Assembly: GCF_003989825.1 (NCBI RefSeq)
Contig: NZ_RZHE01000004.1
Span: 124,001-188,000 of the forward strand
Length of the DNA: 64,000 nt
Reading direction: 5' to 3'
Origin: Vreelandella populi
Lineage (GTDB): Bacteria > Pseudomonadota > Gammaproteobacteria > Pseudomonadales > Halomonadaceae
Both the position numbers and the translations under genes were made by a program. Below, in pieces: positions 1 to 8,747 of the stretch (position 1 is its first letter; every line of letters begins with the position of its first letter). A model generated the notes under the pieces. That model saw nothing but the letters and a program-made list of their open reading frames with translations. It did no database searches and was not told the DNA's origin.

Positions 1-702
1 CCCTGCCCAGTAAGAGAGCGGCGCCCCAGCAATCAGAATAGGACCAAACACATCTGGCTCAAGCGCGGCGGCCATCATCAATTGCCAGCCTGCCTGGCAG
101 TTACCCACCACCATGGGTTTTTCACAGATTTCTGGATGAAGTCCGATCACATGACGTAAAAAGGCAATTTCAGCCTCAACAACATCCTCAACGGTTTGGC
201 CCGGTTCAGGATAAGGCAAGAAACCGATAAAATAGCAGGGGTGGCCAGCTTTCAAAGCCACGCCTAGCTCACTATCGGGCTTGAAACCGCCGATTCCTGG
301 GCCGTGGCCCGCCCGCGGGTCAACCACGACAAAGGGACGTTTCTTAGGGTCAATTACCGTACCTTGCGGCGGTAGAACACGGAGCAATTCATAATTGGTT
401 GGCTGAGGCAGCGTACGTCCATCCACCAATACTTCTGTTTCAAACCCGAGTACATTGGGTTTGGTTTGCTCCATATGCTCCAGGTACTGGTTGCCGCGTT
501 CACGCATTACATCCAAATAAAGCACGCTGCGCTCAACGCTATCGTGCCAGTAGTCGGTCGCGGCGCGCCCAATTCCAAAAGGATCCATCAATGAGGTCAA
601 GACGTCACTGCCTGGCAGTAGCGCTGCGGTGTCATTCGACGTCCCCGACCAGGCTTTTAGCCACGGGTTAGCGGCGAGCAGTGGATTGGCAAGAAAATTC
701 AT
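1..702 (-). CDS. DUF3141 / PHA-synthase-like alpha/beta hydrolase (3' part outside window)
   Basis: The first 234 codons of a longer gene are visible, and the reading frame is still open at base 1. The start is ATG at 702, preceded by an AGGGAG ribosome binding site. The protein has an alpha/beta-hydrolase core, with GNCQAGW at residues 200-206. This is a lipase-like box with Cys202 in the nucleophile position, as in polyhydroxyalkanoate synthases, and it follows a DPRAGHGPG stretch near residue 128. This pattern fits the DUF3141 family, whose members are long proteins often annotated as 3-hydroxyalkanoate synthetase-like. There is no obvious signal peptide. It is transcribed divergently from the LysR gene, about 250 bp away, which may control it. 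Family assignment is fairly sure; the biochemical role is not known to me. Confidence 0.72.
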   Translation of the reverse strand, partial: MNFLANPLLAANPWLKAWSGTSNDTAALLPGSDVLTSLMDPFGIGRAATDYWHDSVERSVLYLDVMRERGNQYLEHMEQTKPNVLGFETEVLVDGRTLPQPTNYELLRVLPPQGTVIDPKKRPFVVVDPRAGHGPGIGGFKPDSELGVALKAGHPCYFIGFLPYPEPGQTVEDVVEAEIAFLRHVIGLHPEICEKPMVVGNCQAGWQLMMAAALEPDVFGPILIAGAPLSYWAG

Positions 703-951
703 AGGGTCTCCCTAGAAGGAATGCGTTGGCGATCAACCCAAAAGCCACAATGCTGCGATGCAATATAGTTTAGGCCACTCCTTGGCTAACGTCGATGATT
801 AGCGCTACCGATTTTATGCCGATTGTGTAACTCACCGTTGTATCAGGCAAACATGGCCAAACAGTGATAGCATTTTCATTTGGCGCTAGTGGTTTAGTAC
901 ACCGCTTGTGTCATTCGCTGCCGGAGGCCGATTTTTCAGAGGTTGTCATGT

Positions 952-1935
952 ATGTCATCCCCTACGCTGCTTAACCGCTTAACGTTTCGCCAGCTACAAG
1001 TATTTCAAGCGGTACATCACCAGCGTTCTTATTCCCGCGCGGCCGAACAGCTAGGATTAACTCAGCCTGCCGTTAGTGCACAGATTCGTCAGCTTGAACA
1101 GGCTCTGGGGCAGCCACTTTTTAAATATGCAGGCAAAACCCTGCATGTGTTGCCCGCAGCCGATACGCTGGCACTGTCTACCCGGGAAATTTTCGGTCAG
1201 CTTTCACGGCTGCAAATGAATTTGTCGGATATTAACGGCAAGATAACAGGCGAGCTGAACCTGGCAGCCGTTTCATCCGCGCAGTACATTGTCCCGTATA
1301 TACTGGCGCGCTTTCGCGCTCGTTATCCGGATATTCACGTACGTCTCAAGGTCTGTAACCGTAGTCAAGCGCTTGAGCGTCTGGCAGAACAGCAAGATGA
1401 CCTGGTGATCATGGCCATGGTGCCTGAAGATGATCGTCTGGCGGTCATGCCGATTATCGATAACGAGCTGGTAGCCGTGGTATGGCCCGAGCACCCCTTG
1501 CTCGAGGCACCCTCCCCAAGCCTTGCGGACTTTGCGCACCACTACGTGTTGATGCGCGAACCCGGCTCCGGCGTACGCAATGCGTTTGAGCAGCTGGCGG
1601 CTTTTCAGAAAGTGGCGCTTTTACATCACATTGAGCTTGGCACCAATGAGGCGATCAAGCAGGGTGTGATGGCACATTTAGGTGTAGCGGTACTGCCCCG
1701 GCTGGCGGTACGCCTTGAGCTTGAACAAAGGCTACTGTTTGAACTGGCGCTACCTGATTTTCCCATCCGCCGTTCCTGGTGTACGGTTTACCGTCGAGAG
1801 CGTTTTCCTACCCCGGTGGCTGAACTTTTTTTGCGCTTTGTTCGTGAGCATTTGCCGGAGTACCAGCAACATTTCAAGGCACCTTTAAGCCCGCTGCCCA
1901 GCCATGGCGTGGCCTGTCTGCCGATAGCGCCATAG
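952..1935 (+). CDS. LysR-family transcriptional regulator
   Basis: A typical LysR-type regulator of 327 residues. The N-terminal winged helix-turn-helix covers about residues 8-65 (LTFRQLQVFQAV, then SRAAEQLGLTQPAVSAQI), followed by a linker helix and a periplasmic-binding-protein-like effector domain (about 90-300). I chose ATG at 952 because AGAGG lies about nine bases upstream; the alternative TTG at 943 directly abuts that AGAGG. The effector domain resembles the CbbR/YeiE branch, but the ligand cannot be read from sequence. It is divergent from the DUF3141 gene, so that gene is its likeliest target by the usual LysR arrangement. The 249-bp gap between the two starts should hold both promoters. 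Confidence 0.85.
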   Translation: MSSPTLLNRLTFRQLQVFQAVHHQRSYSRAAEQLGLTQPAVSAQIRQLEQALGQPLFKYAGKTLHVLPAADTLALSTREIFGQLSRLQMNLSDINGKITGELNLAAVSSAQYIVPYILARFRARYPDIHVRLKVCNRSQALERLAEQQDDLVIMAMVPEDDRLAVMPIIDNELVAVVWPEHPLLEAPSPSLADFAHHYVLMREPGSGVRNAFEQLAAFQKVALLHHIELGTNEAIKQGVMAHLGVAVLPRLAVRLELEQRLLFELALPDFPIRRSWCTVYRRERFPTPVAELFLRFVREHLPEYQQHFKAPLSPLPSHGVACLPIAP

Positions 1936-2093
1936 CAAAACCCGACAGTGTCTTGTTAATCACCAGATATGTTACATTACACCTACTACCTACGTATTAA
2001 TTGGCAACGTATTATTCGGCATGACTTGAGGGGCAAGCGCTTACCTGTTAGTGATAAGCCCTGCCTGCCGCACAGTAGAGAGGCTCTATTCCC

Positions 2094-3146
2094 ATGAGCA
2101 ACACCCCCTCGCAGCGTGTTCCCAGCGGTCAGAAGTTTCGCAACGAACATGGCATGACGGTAATCAAGGATGGCATGAAGGTGCGCAACGCGCAGGCCGA
2201 AGCCCCATCTCTTGAACGCAAGCCCAAATGGCTACGCGCCCAAATTCCCGGTGGCGAACGCTTTGAAGCAGTCAAACGCAACGTTGCCACCCATCGCCTA
2301 AGCACCGTGTGTGCAGAATCGCATTGCCCCAATATGGGCGAATGCTGGAGCAACGGTACCGCGACCATTATGTTAATGGGCTCTGTATGCACCCGGGCCT
2401 GCAGGTTTTGCGCGGTCGATACGGGCAACCCCAAGGGCTGGCTGGATCATGAAGAACCTGAGAATACCGCCAAGTCGGTAGAACTGATGGGGCTTCGCTA
2501 TATTGTTTTAACCTCCGTGGACCGTGATGATCTTGAAGACGGCGGCGCAACGCACTACGCCAGCTGCATCCGCGCTATCAAGTCGCGCACACCTGAGGTA
2601 GTCGTTGAAGCACTGACGCCGGACTTTGATGGCGAGCTTGCTGCCATCGAGCGCGTCGTGGACTCGGGCCTTGAAGTGTTTGCCCAGAACGTCGAAACCG
2701 TTGAGCGCCTGACCAGCCGGGTGCGTGATCCGCGGGCAGGCTATCGCAAGACCCTGGACGTTCTGGCCTATGCCAAGAAGCATCGTCCAGATGTGATCAC
2801 GAAAACCAGCCTCATGTTAGGGCTTGGCGAGACTGACGAAGAGATTCTGCAGACGTTTGACGATCTTCGCGAGATCGGCGTGGATATCGTGACATTAGGC
2901 CAATACTTGCGCCCCACAAAAAACCATTTGCCTGTCGAGCGCTGGGTAAGCCCCGAGGAATTCGATCGGTATCGTGAAATAGGCCTTGAGAAAGGCTTTA
3001 TGGAAGTGCCTTCCGGCCCGCTTGTTCGCTCAAGTTACCGTGCTGACCGGGTATTCGAGAAGAACAACTTGGGCCTTGCCTCGCCTGCGAAGGTACCTGG
3101 TCAAGAGCCTGACCCGAACATTATCCCCTCCCTGAACGTTGGCTAG
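2094..3146 (+). CDS. lipA: lipoyl synthase LipA
   Basis: Radical-SAM enzyme that inserts two sulfurs into protein-bound octanoyl groups to make lipoyl cofactor on 2-oxoacid dehydrogenases and the glycine cleavage H protein. The auxiliary cluster cysteines of the family are present as Cys73, Cys78 and Cys84 ([14 protein letters not shown]). The radical-SAM CxxxCxxC cysteines are Cys99, Cys103 and Cys106 (CTRACRFC). At 350 residues it is slightly longer than the Escherichia coli enzyme because of an N-terminal extension. The gene stands alone on the plus strand and converges on lipB, the enzyme acting before it, with a strong hairpin between them. Confidence 0.97.
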   Translation: MSNTPSQRVPSGQKFRNEHGMTVIKDGMKVRNAQAEAPSLERKPKWLRAQIPGGERFEAVKRNVATHRLSTVCAESHCPNMGECWSNGTATIMLMGSVCTRACRFCAVDTGNPKGWLDHEEPENTAKSVELMGLRYIVLTSVDRDDLEDGGATHYASCIRAIKSRTPEVVVEALTPDFDGELAAIERVVDSGLEVFAQNVETVERLTSRVRDPRAGYRKTLDVLAYAKKHRPDVITKTSLMLGLGETDEEILQTFDDLREIGVDIVTLGQYLRPTKNHLPVERWVSPEEFDRYREIGLEKGFMEVPSGPLVRSSYRADRVFEKNNLGLASPAKVPGQEPDPNIIPSLNVG

Positions 3147-3161
3147 GCTTTTTTACGCCTG

Positions 3162-3210
3162 ACAAGCAAACGCCGCCGCAATGTTAAGCACTGCGGCGGC
3201 GTTTGCTTGT
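3162..3210. terminator. long hairpin between convergent lipA and lipB
   Basis: A perfect 19-bp inverted repeat (ACAAGCAAACGCCGCCGCA and its complement) with an 11-base loop at 3181-3191 fills the space between the two converging stop codons. It is GC-rich at the apex and has T-rich outer arms on both strands, so it could end transcription from both sides. The T tracts are part of the stem rather than free tails, so efficiency is uncertain. Confidence 0.7.
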
Positions 3211-3229
3211 GGATTGCACAAGCGATTGA

Positions 3230-3889
3230 CTAATCTGTCATATCAATGGCAACTAGCTGTCGATTCAACTGTGACGCCAGTGCCGATGCTAGCTGCCGGC
3301 CCACCTGATGTTCAGGGGGCAATGTTGCCAGGTCTGCCAGCCGGGTAACCGCCATACCGGCATAGCCGCATGGGTTGATGCGCCCAAACGCAGACAGATC
3401 ACCATCCACGTTGAGCGCTACGCCATGATAACTTGCTCCGCGGCGGATACGCAGGCCAAGCGAGGCAATCTTGGCTTCCCCCATCAAGCTTTTAACGTAG
3501 ACCCCCGGCGCGTCCGGGCGAGCATGCGCCTCAATGCCATAACCGGCCAATAGGGCAATCACCGCATTCTCAAGCGCGGAAACCAGGTCACGCACACCTA
3601 TCTTACTGCGCCTTACATCCAGCAACGGGTACAGCACTACCTGCCCTGGTCCATGGTAAGTCACCTGCCCACCGCGGTCGGTCTGCACCACCGGTATATC
3701 GCCAGGCATCAATAAATGCTCAGGCTTACCCGCCTGGCCCTGGGTAAACACAGGGTCGTGCTCAACCAGCCAGAACTGATCCGGCGTCTGGCTATCCCGC
3801 GTATCCGTCAGCGCTCGCATATCCTCCCATACGGGAAGATAAGGCTTACGCCCCAGGCAGTGCAGCTCAATAGGTGCCAAGGCGCTCAT
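3230..3889 (-). CDS. lipB: octanoyl-[ACP]:protein octanoyltransferase LipB
   Basis: Transfers octanoate from acyl carrier protein to lipoyl domains, the step before LipA. The 219-residue protein shows the family signature [13 protein letters not shown] at 71-83, catalytic Lys140 (GEAKIASLG) and acyl-thioester Cys174 (INPCGYAG). It is the last gene of the minus-strand dacA-ybeD-lipB run: its ATG follows the ybeD stop with no gap, which suggests translational coupling. It faces lipA across the 3162-3210 hairpin. Confidence 0.97.
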   Translation of the reverse strand: MSALAPIELHCLGRKPYLPVWEDMRALTDTRDSQTPDQFWLVEHDPVFTQGQAGKPEHLLMPGDIPVVQTDRGGQVTYHGPGQVVLYPLLDVRRSKIGVRDLVSALENAVIALLAGYGIEAHARPDAPGVYVKSLMGEAKIASLGLRIRRGASYHGVALNVDGDLSAFGRINPCGYAGMAVTRLADLATLPPEHQVGRQLASALASQLNRQLVAIDMTD

Positions 3890-4201
3890 CTAGACCACCA
3901 TATGTACACGACCGGTTGCCTTCAGCTCATCAAACAGCTGGTTTATCTGCTGTTCGCCAGTAGCGCGGATGGTTATACGCACCGACTGAAAACGACCGGT
4001 ACGACTATCGATTACCTGAAGCGTTGATTCGTCAAAATCCGGGGCATGCCGCACCACAATCTGACATACGCAGGCGGGAAAATCCTCGGCGGCGTCCCCG
4101 ACCACTTTCAAGGGGTAATCACAGGGGAAGGTGATTTTGGGCGCCTCTGGCGCCACCGGCTCGCGCAGGTCGCGAACCCCTTTCTGGGTACCCTTTTTCA
4201 T
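3890..4201 (-). CDS. ybeD: DUF493 family protein YbeD
   Basis: A 103-residue DUF493 protein with the small ACT-like fold known from Escherichia coli YbeD; residues 25-103 carry the conserved domain (TFPCDYPLKVVGD, ending ATGRVHMVV). It lies between dacA and lipB exactly as in enterobacteria. The N-terminal extension of about 17 charged residues makes it longer than the 87-residue E. coli protein. An AGAAGG site lies six bases before the ATG. The function is not established; a regulatory role is usually assumed from the fold and conserved context. Confidence 0.88.
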   Translation of the reverse strand: MKKGTQKGVRDLREPVAPEAPKITFPCDYPLKVVGDAAEDFPACVCQIVVRHAPDFDESTLQVIDSRTGRFQSVRITIRATGEQQINQLFDELKATGRVHMVV

Positions 4202-4257
4202 CTTTGGCCTTCTGCTTGACGTAAAATTTGGCCCAGGCAGCGCCTAGGCCGGGCAGA

Positions 4258-5463
4258 TTAATCAGTAAAGTTGGCAATCAGTCCGCTGAAGAAGCGCTGA
4301 ATCTGATCAAACAGACGCTTGAACAGGCCACCCTCTTCAACGTTCTCAAGGGCGACCAGCTGGCGGTCGCCAACCATCTCTTCACCCAAATACACTTCCA
4401 GTGTTCCCACATCATCGCCAACGGCGATAGGCGCCTGCAGATCTGAGTTCAAGTTAAGGCGCGCGCGCAGCTCTTGATTACGGTTGCGCGGTAACGTCAT
4501 AGAAACTTCTTCGTTTACGCCCACACGCAGCTCATTGATGTCGCCACCCCATACGCGCGGGGTAGCAAGCACGGCGCCACGCTCGTAAAGCTTCATGGTT
4601 TCATAAAAGCGAAAGCCATAACTTAAGAGCTTCTGAGTTTCCTGAGCCCGCGCCTCTTCAGAGTTAGTGCCCATGACGACAGAAATAAGCCGCATACCGT
4701 CGCGCTCAGCAGAAGATACAAGACAATAGCCTGCAGCGTCTGTCCAGCCAGTTTTTAGGCCGTCAACGGAAGGGTCACGCCACAGTAGGCGGTTACGGTT
4801 AGGCTGGTCGATTCCACCATAAGAGAAATGACGCTGTGAGTAGATGGCATAATGTTCAGGGTAATCATTAATGATATGGCGTGACAGCAGTGCCATATCA
4901 CGAGCCGTCGAGTAGTGATTCTCGCCTGGAAGACCTGTTGCATTCTCAAAATGCGTATTTTCCATTCCCAAACGTGCCGCATGCTGGTTCATTAGATCAG
5001 CAAAAGGGGCTTCACCACCTGCCAGATGCTCAGCCATGGCTACACTTGCGTCATTGCCTGACACAATAATAATACCGTGTAACAGGTCATCTACGCGGAC
5101 TTGGTTGCCCACTTCAATAAACATTTTCGAGCCACCGGTCCGCCAGGCGGTTTCACTGATATTAACCAAGTCCTCAAGCTTGATGGTGTCTCGATCAAGC
5201 TCACGTTCCACTAGGTAAGCGGTCATCAGCTTCGTTAGACTTGCCGGTGCCAAACGCTCATCCGAATTGTGCTCGGCCAAGATGCGCCCGCTGTTGGCGT
5301 CCATCAATATCCAAGAGCTGGCAGCAAGCTGAGGAGCAGCTGGAATAATGGTCTGCGGCTGGGGCTGCGGTATTTCCTGAGCCGCAGCCGGTAATGCAAC
5401 CGCCGTTATGGCTGCAAACAGGCAGAGTTGGGCAGATCGGCGAATCGACACAAATACATTCAT
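4258..5463 (-). CDS. dacA: D-alanyl-D-alanine carboxypeptidase DacA (PBP5/6 type)
   Basis: Periplasmic class C penicillin-binding protein that removes the terminal D-Ala from peptidoglycan pentapeptides. It has a signal peptide (about 1-29, ending ALPAAA), the serine motif SLTK, the SGN motif and KTGWTD. A C-terminal beta domain precedes an amphipathic tail with several Phe and Leu residues that should anchor it to the inner membrane. I prefer ATG 5463, nine bases behind an AAGCGAG site, over ATG 5472, which touches that site. The 401-residue length fits the family. It sits downstream of rlpA in a cell-wall cluster. Confidence 0.95.
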   Translation of the reverse strand: MNVFVSIRRSAQLCLFAAITAVALPAAAQEIPQPQPQTIIPAAPQLAASSWILMDANSGRILAEHNSDERLAPASLTKLMTAYLVERELDRDTIKLEDLVNISETAWRTGGSKMFIEVGNQVRVDDLLHGIIIVSGNDASVAMAEHLAGGEAPFADLMNQHAARLGMENTHFENATGLPGENHYSTARDMALLSRHIINDYPEHYAIYSQRHFSYGGIDQPNRNRLLWRDPSVDGLKTGWTDAAGYCLVSSAERDGMRLISVVMGTNSEEARAQETQKLLSYGFRFYETMKLYERGAVLATPRVWGGDINELRVGVNEEVSMTLPRNRNQELRARLNLNSDLQAPIAVGDDVGTLEVYLGEEMVGDRQLVALENVEEGGLFKRLFDQIQRFFSGLIANFTD

Positions 5464-5519
5464 CACTAACATCTCGCTTACAAAAATCGGCGCCAGGCAC
5501 CAAAAGTATAAAAAGTGAA

Positions 5520-6518
5520 TTATCTCACGATAAAGGCTTGAGGGAAGCCTGCTTGGCGGAGTTCTTCACGCGCTCGTGTTTCTTGAGCAGGCCCAACTGG
5601 CCCCACCTGAACACGATGTACGTTCGCATCGCTCATCACACGCACCCCATGGGGTAATTCGTTTTCCAAACGCTGCTGAAGCTGTTGCGCACCCTCAGCG
5701 CTACCCAAGGCAGCAATCTGTAGATAAATGGCCCCTTCCGCCTCATTGCCCAAGGGCGAAGCAGGCGATGAAGCTGGTTGCACAGGCGCCGCCTGCGGCG
5801 CAGGCACGCGGCGCGCCTGCTCACCGGGTGCAGACGAAGCTGCTGGCGTACTGACAGCGGCAGATGCCGCTCGTGCTGGTCTGCCGCGCTCGGCTAACCA
5901 GAGTGCCGGGTCGACCGCTTCGACCTTTACACGCCCGGTGCCATTATCCAGTATCCCTAAGCGTGCAGCAGCGGCATAGGAAAGATCAATCTCTCTGTCA
6001 CTATGAAAAGGCCCCCGATCATTAACCCGCACAATCACGGATTGGCCGCTATCCAGACTGGTCACACGAGCAAACGTGGGCAGCGGTAACGAGCGATGAG
6101 CCGCCGACATTTTATACATGTCGTAGATCTCACCGTTAGAAGTTGCATAGCCATGGAATTTCTCGCCGTACCAGGAAGCGGTACCCTGCTTGGCATAGCC
6201 TGAGGCGTCAGGCATTACATGATACGTTTTGCCCCACACTTCGTAGGTAGGGCGATTGCCCGCCCGCGAATGCGGTTCAATACGTGGCTCGGCATCGGGT
6301 ACGCGAGATACGTCCGGCGGCTCAACGGGATAAGCATCGCCATTCATGGCATAACGACCGCCACTGGTACCTGCACCGCTACTAGCAGTGGATGCAGCAG
6401 GCTTGGCCTGGGAAGGAGTATCCACTCGCTGGGTTTCACGACTGGCGCACCCGCTGATCAACGCCACAAGGGCAATGGCACTGCCTACCCGCCACGTCAT
6501 TCTTTGCAACATTTTCAT
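5520..6518 (-). CDS. rlpA: septal ring lytic transglycosylase RlpA
   Basis: A 332-residue outer-membrane lipoprotein. A signal peptide ends in the lipobox LISGC (Cys near 24), followed by a Pro/Ser/Ala-rich linker. The double-psi beta-barrel RlpA domain covers about 105-210 (GTASWYGEKFHG, RVNDRGPF). A second Ala/Pro/Ser-rich linker precedes a C-terminal SPOR domain (about 262-332) that in the family binds denuded septal glycans. Its ATG overlaps the mltB stop by four bases (ATGA), so the two lytic enzymes are probably translationally coupled. Confidence 0.95.
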   Translation of the reverse strand: MKMLQRMTWRVGSAIALVALISGCASRETQRVDTPSQAKPAASTASSGAGTSGGRYAMNGDAYPVEPPDVSRVPDAEPRIEPHSRAGNRPTYEVWGKTYHVMPDASGYAKQGTASWYGEKFHGYATSNGEIYDMYKMSAAHRSLPLPTFARVTSLDSGQSVIVRVNDRGPFHSDREIDLSYAAAARLGILDNGTGRVKVEAVDPALWLAERGRPARAASAAVSTPAASSAPGEQARRVPAPQAAPVQPASSPASPLGNEAEGAIYLQIAALGSAEGAQQLQQRLENELPHGVRVMSDANVHRVQVGPVGPAQETRAREELRQAGFPQAFIVR

Positions 6519-7540
6519 CCCTGTTCCTCGACCTGACTTTGAATGGCCTCGGCTAACTCTGTTACCGCCATGGCATACAGGTGGCTATGGTTATAACGCG
6601 TAATGACATAAAAATTCTTTTCGCCCAACCGGTAAAGCGTGCGCTCCTCGTCCACTTCCAATGCCAGAGGCACAACGGGCAATTCATCGGCAAGCGGTTG
6701 CTTGGGCTCTATACCGGCGGCTTTCACATCAGCAACAGTGATACTGGGGGCCGACGTTTGATTGAATGTTAGGGCTTCGGGAAGTTCGGTAGGCCCAGTT
6801 GCTTCGTGATAAATGGCGCCATCACGCTGCCAGTCGTGTTCGGCGAAATAGTTGGCTACGCTGCCAATGGCATCGACCGGGTTTTCCCACAGATCACGAA
6901 ACCCATCATCGTCAAAATCAACGGCGTAAGCCTGGTAGCTGGTTGGAATAAACTGCGGATAGCCCATGGCACCTGCATAGGAGCCGTAAAGCGCTGCGGG
7001 CTCAACTTCCTGTTCAAAGGCAATCTTTAAGAATGCCGCCAACTCACCTCTGAAAAAGTCGCCGCGGCTGGGATGATAAAAGGCCAGCGTTGCCAAGGAG
7101 TCCAACACACGGTGTTGCCCCTTATAACGGCCGTAATAGGTCTCTACACCGATAATGGCGGTAATAACACTCCCCGGCACGCCGTAAACCTCCTCCGCGC
7201 GAGCCAAGGTATCTGCATAGGTTTCCATAAAAGCAGCGCCTTCTGCGATGCGCTGCTGGTTTAGAAATATATTGCGATACTCAAACCAACGCAGACGGCG
7301 CTCCGCCGCCCCTTCCATGGCATCCAGCACGCCCTGGGAATAGGTGGCCTCAGCAAAAGCATCTTGCAGCCATTTCTCTGGCACACCTTGTGTGGCCAGC
7401 TCATCAATCAACTGCTGAACGCGCTCATTCTCCTGAAGGTCTATTGACGAATGTTCTTCCTCGGCTTGAACTGCGGGGGCTGAACACACCAGTAGCGCGG
7501 CGATAAGGTAGCCGCCTGCTTTATTTCGGACCCTGTTCAT
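6515..7540 (-). CDS. mltB: membrane-bound lytic murein transglycosylase B (MltB-like)
   Basis: Lytic transglycosylase that cleaves glycan strands with formation of 1,6-anhydro-MurNAc. It has a 341-residue SLT2-family core with the catalytic glutamate in GVETYYGR (about residue 133) and the YAGAMGYPQFIPTSY substrate-groove motif. I start it at ATG 7540, nine bases after AAGGAG, not at the longer upstream start, because the residues from 7540 form a normal signal peptide (to about AVQAEEE). No lipobox cysteine is evident at the cleavage site, so it may be soluble in the periplasm despite the MltB name. Confidence 0.92.
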   Translation of the reverse strand: MNRVRNKAGGYLIAALLVCSAPAVQAEEEHSSIDLQENERVQQLIDELATQGVPEKWLQDAFAEATYSQGVLDAMEGAAERRLRWFEYRNIFLNQQRIAEGAAFMETYADTLARAEEVYGVPGSVITAIIGVETYYGRYKGQHRVLDSLATLAFYHPSRGDFFRGELAAFLKIAFEQEVEPAALYGSYAGAMGYPQFIPTSYQAYAVDFDDDGFRDLWENPVDAIGSVANYFAEHDWQRDGAIYHEATGPTELPEALTFNQTSAPSITVADVKAAGIEPKQPLADELPVVPLALEVDEERTLYRLGEKNFYVITRYNHSHLYAMAVTELAEAIQSQVEEQG

Positions 7541-7583
7541 CAACTCACCACTCCTTTGAAAACGCGTCGTCTTTATCGAGGCA

Positions 7584-8744
7584 TCAACGTGGCAACAGCC
7601 GACGATGGGCATGGATGGACATGAGAATACCGAACCCAGCCAACAAGGTCACGCTAGAGGTGCCGCCGTAACTGACCAACGGTAGCGGCACCCCCACCAC
7701 GGGCAAAATGCCGCTGACCATTCCCACATTCACAAATACGTAAATAAAGAAGGTCAGGATAATACTGCCTGCAAAAAGTCGTCCAAATGTATCCTGTGAA
7801 GAGGCGGCAAGCCATACCCCCCGGCCGACAATCATCACGTACAGCGCCAGCAACACCAGCATGCCAACGAGCCCAAACTCCTCGCCTAACACCGCAATGA
7901 TAAAGTCGGTATGCCGTTCAGGCAGAAACTCCAGCTGTGACTGGGTGCCTTCAAGCCAGCCTTTACCCCAAAGCCCGCCGCTGCCAATCGCCGTTGTCGA
8001 CTGAATAATGTTCCATCCTGAACCTAGCGGGTCGCTTTCAGGATCGAGAAAGGTGAGTACTCTCTGACGCTGATAATTATGCATATTCATCCACAGTAAC
8101 GGTACGCATGCGGACAATAGTGCGACGACAAATGCAATAAGGCGCCACGACAGTCCCGCCAGTAGCACCACAATAACAGCGGCACTTGCCACTAGTAATG
8201 AAGTCCCCAGATCAGGCTGAATGGCCGTCAGCACAACCGGCAGGCCGATAATAATCGCGCATACCACAATATCTTTCAGCCGTGGCGGAAGCTGACAGCG
8301 ATTCAAATAGGCGGCCACCATCAATGGCACCGCCAGCTTCATCATTTCAGAGGGCTGAAACCGGATAACGCCGGGAATTTCCAGCCAGCGCTTGGCTCCC
8401 ATGCCAATATCGCCGGCAATTTCCACCGCCAGCAGCATGGCAACGCCGATCCCATAGGCAAATGGCGCCCAGCGCAGGAAAGTAGTGGGTGAAAGCTGGG
8501 CTAGAAATACCATGACCACCATGGCAAAACCGAAACGCATAGCCTGTGCAACCACCGACTCAATTCGCTGACCGGAGGCGCTGTAAAGAACCAACAGTCC
8601 ACCAGCCATTAGCACAATGAGAAGCCCTAACAACCATGGGTCCAGGTGAATACGTTCCCAGATGCTCTTACGCCGCGCTATGCCACTGTCAGGTGGGCGA
8701 ACAGGATGGCGGCGCAGAGGGCGCGTCAGGGTCTGCCAGGCCAT
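7584..8744 (-). CDS. rodA: rod-shape SEDS peptidoglycan glycosyltransferase RodA
   Basis: A 386-residue polytopic SEDS protein with about ten membrane helices. It is the glycan-polymerising partner of PBP2 in the elongasome. Family signatures include GKGWLEGTQSQLEFLPE (about 258-274), the following HTDFIIAVLGEE and the C-terminal PLPLVSYGGTS. It starts three bases after the mrdA stop, so polymerase and transpeptidase are made from one message. It is also called mrdB. Confidence 0.96.
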   Translation of the reverse strand: MAWQTLTRPLRRHPVRPPDSGIARRKSIWERIHLDPWLLGLLIVLMAGGLLVLYSASGQRIESVVAQAMRFGFAMVVMVFLAQLSPTTFLRWAPFAYGIGVAMLLAVEIAGDIGMGAKRWLEIPGVIRFQPSEMMKLAVPLMVAAYLNRCQLPPRLKDIVVCAIIIGLPVVLTAIQPDLGTSLLVASAAVIVVLLAGLSWRLIAFVVALLSACVPLLWMNMHNYQRQRVLTFLDPESDPLGSGWNIIQSTTAIGSGGLWGKGWLEGTQSQLEFLPERHTDFIIAVLGEEFGLVGMLVLLALYVMIVGRGVWLAASSQDTFGRLFAGSIILTFFIYVFVNVGMVSGILPVVGVPLPLVSYGGTSSVTLLAGFGILMSIHAHRRLLPR

Positions 8745-8747
8745 AAA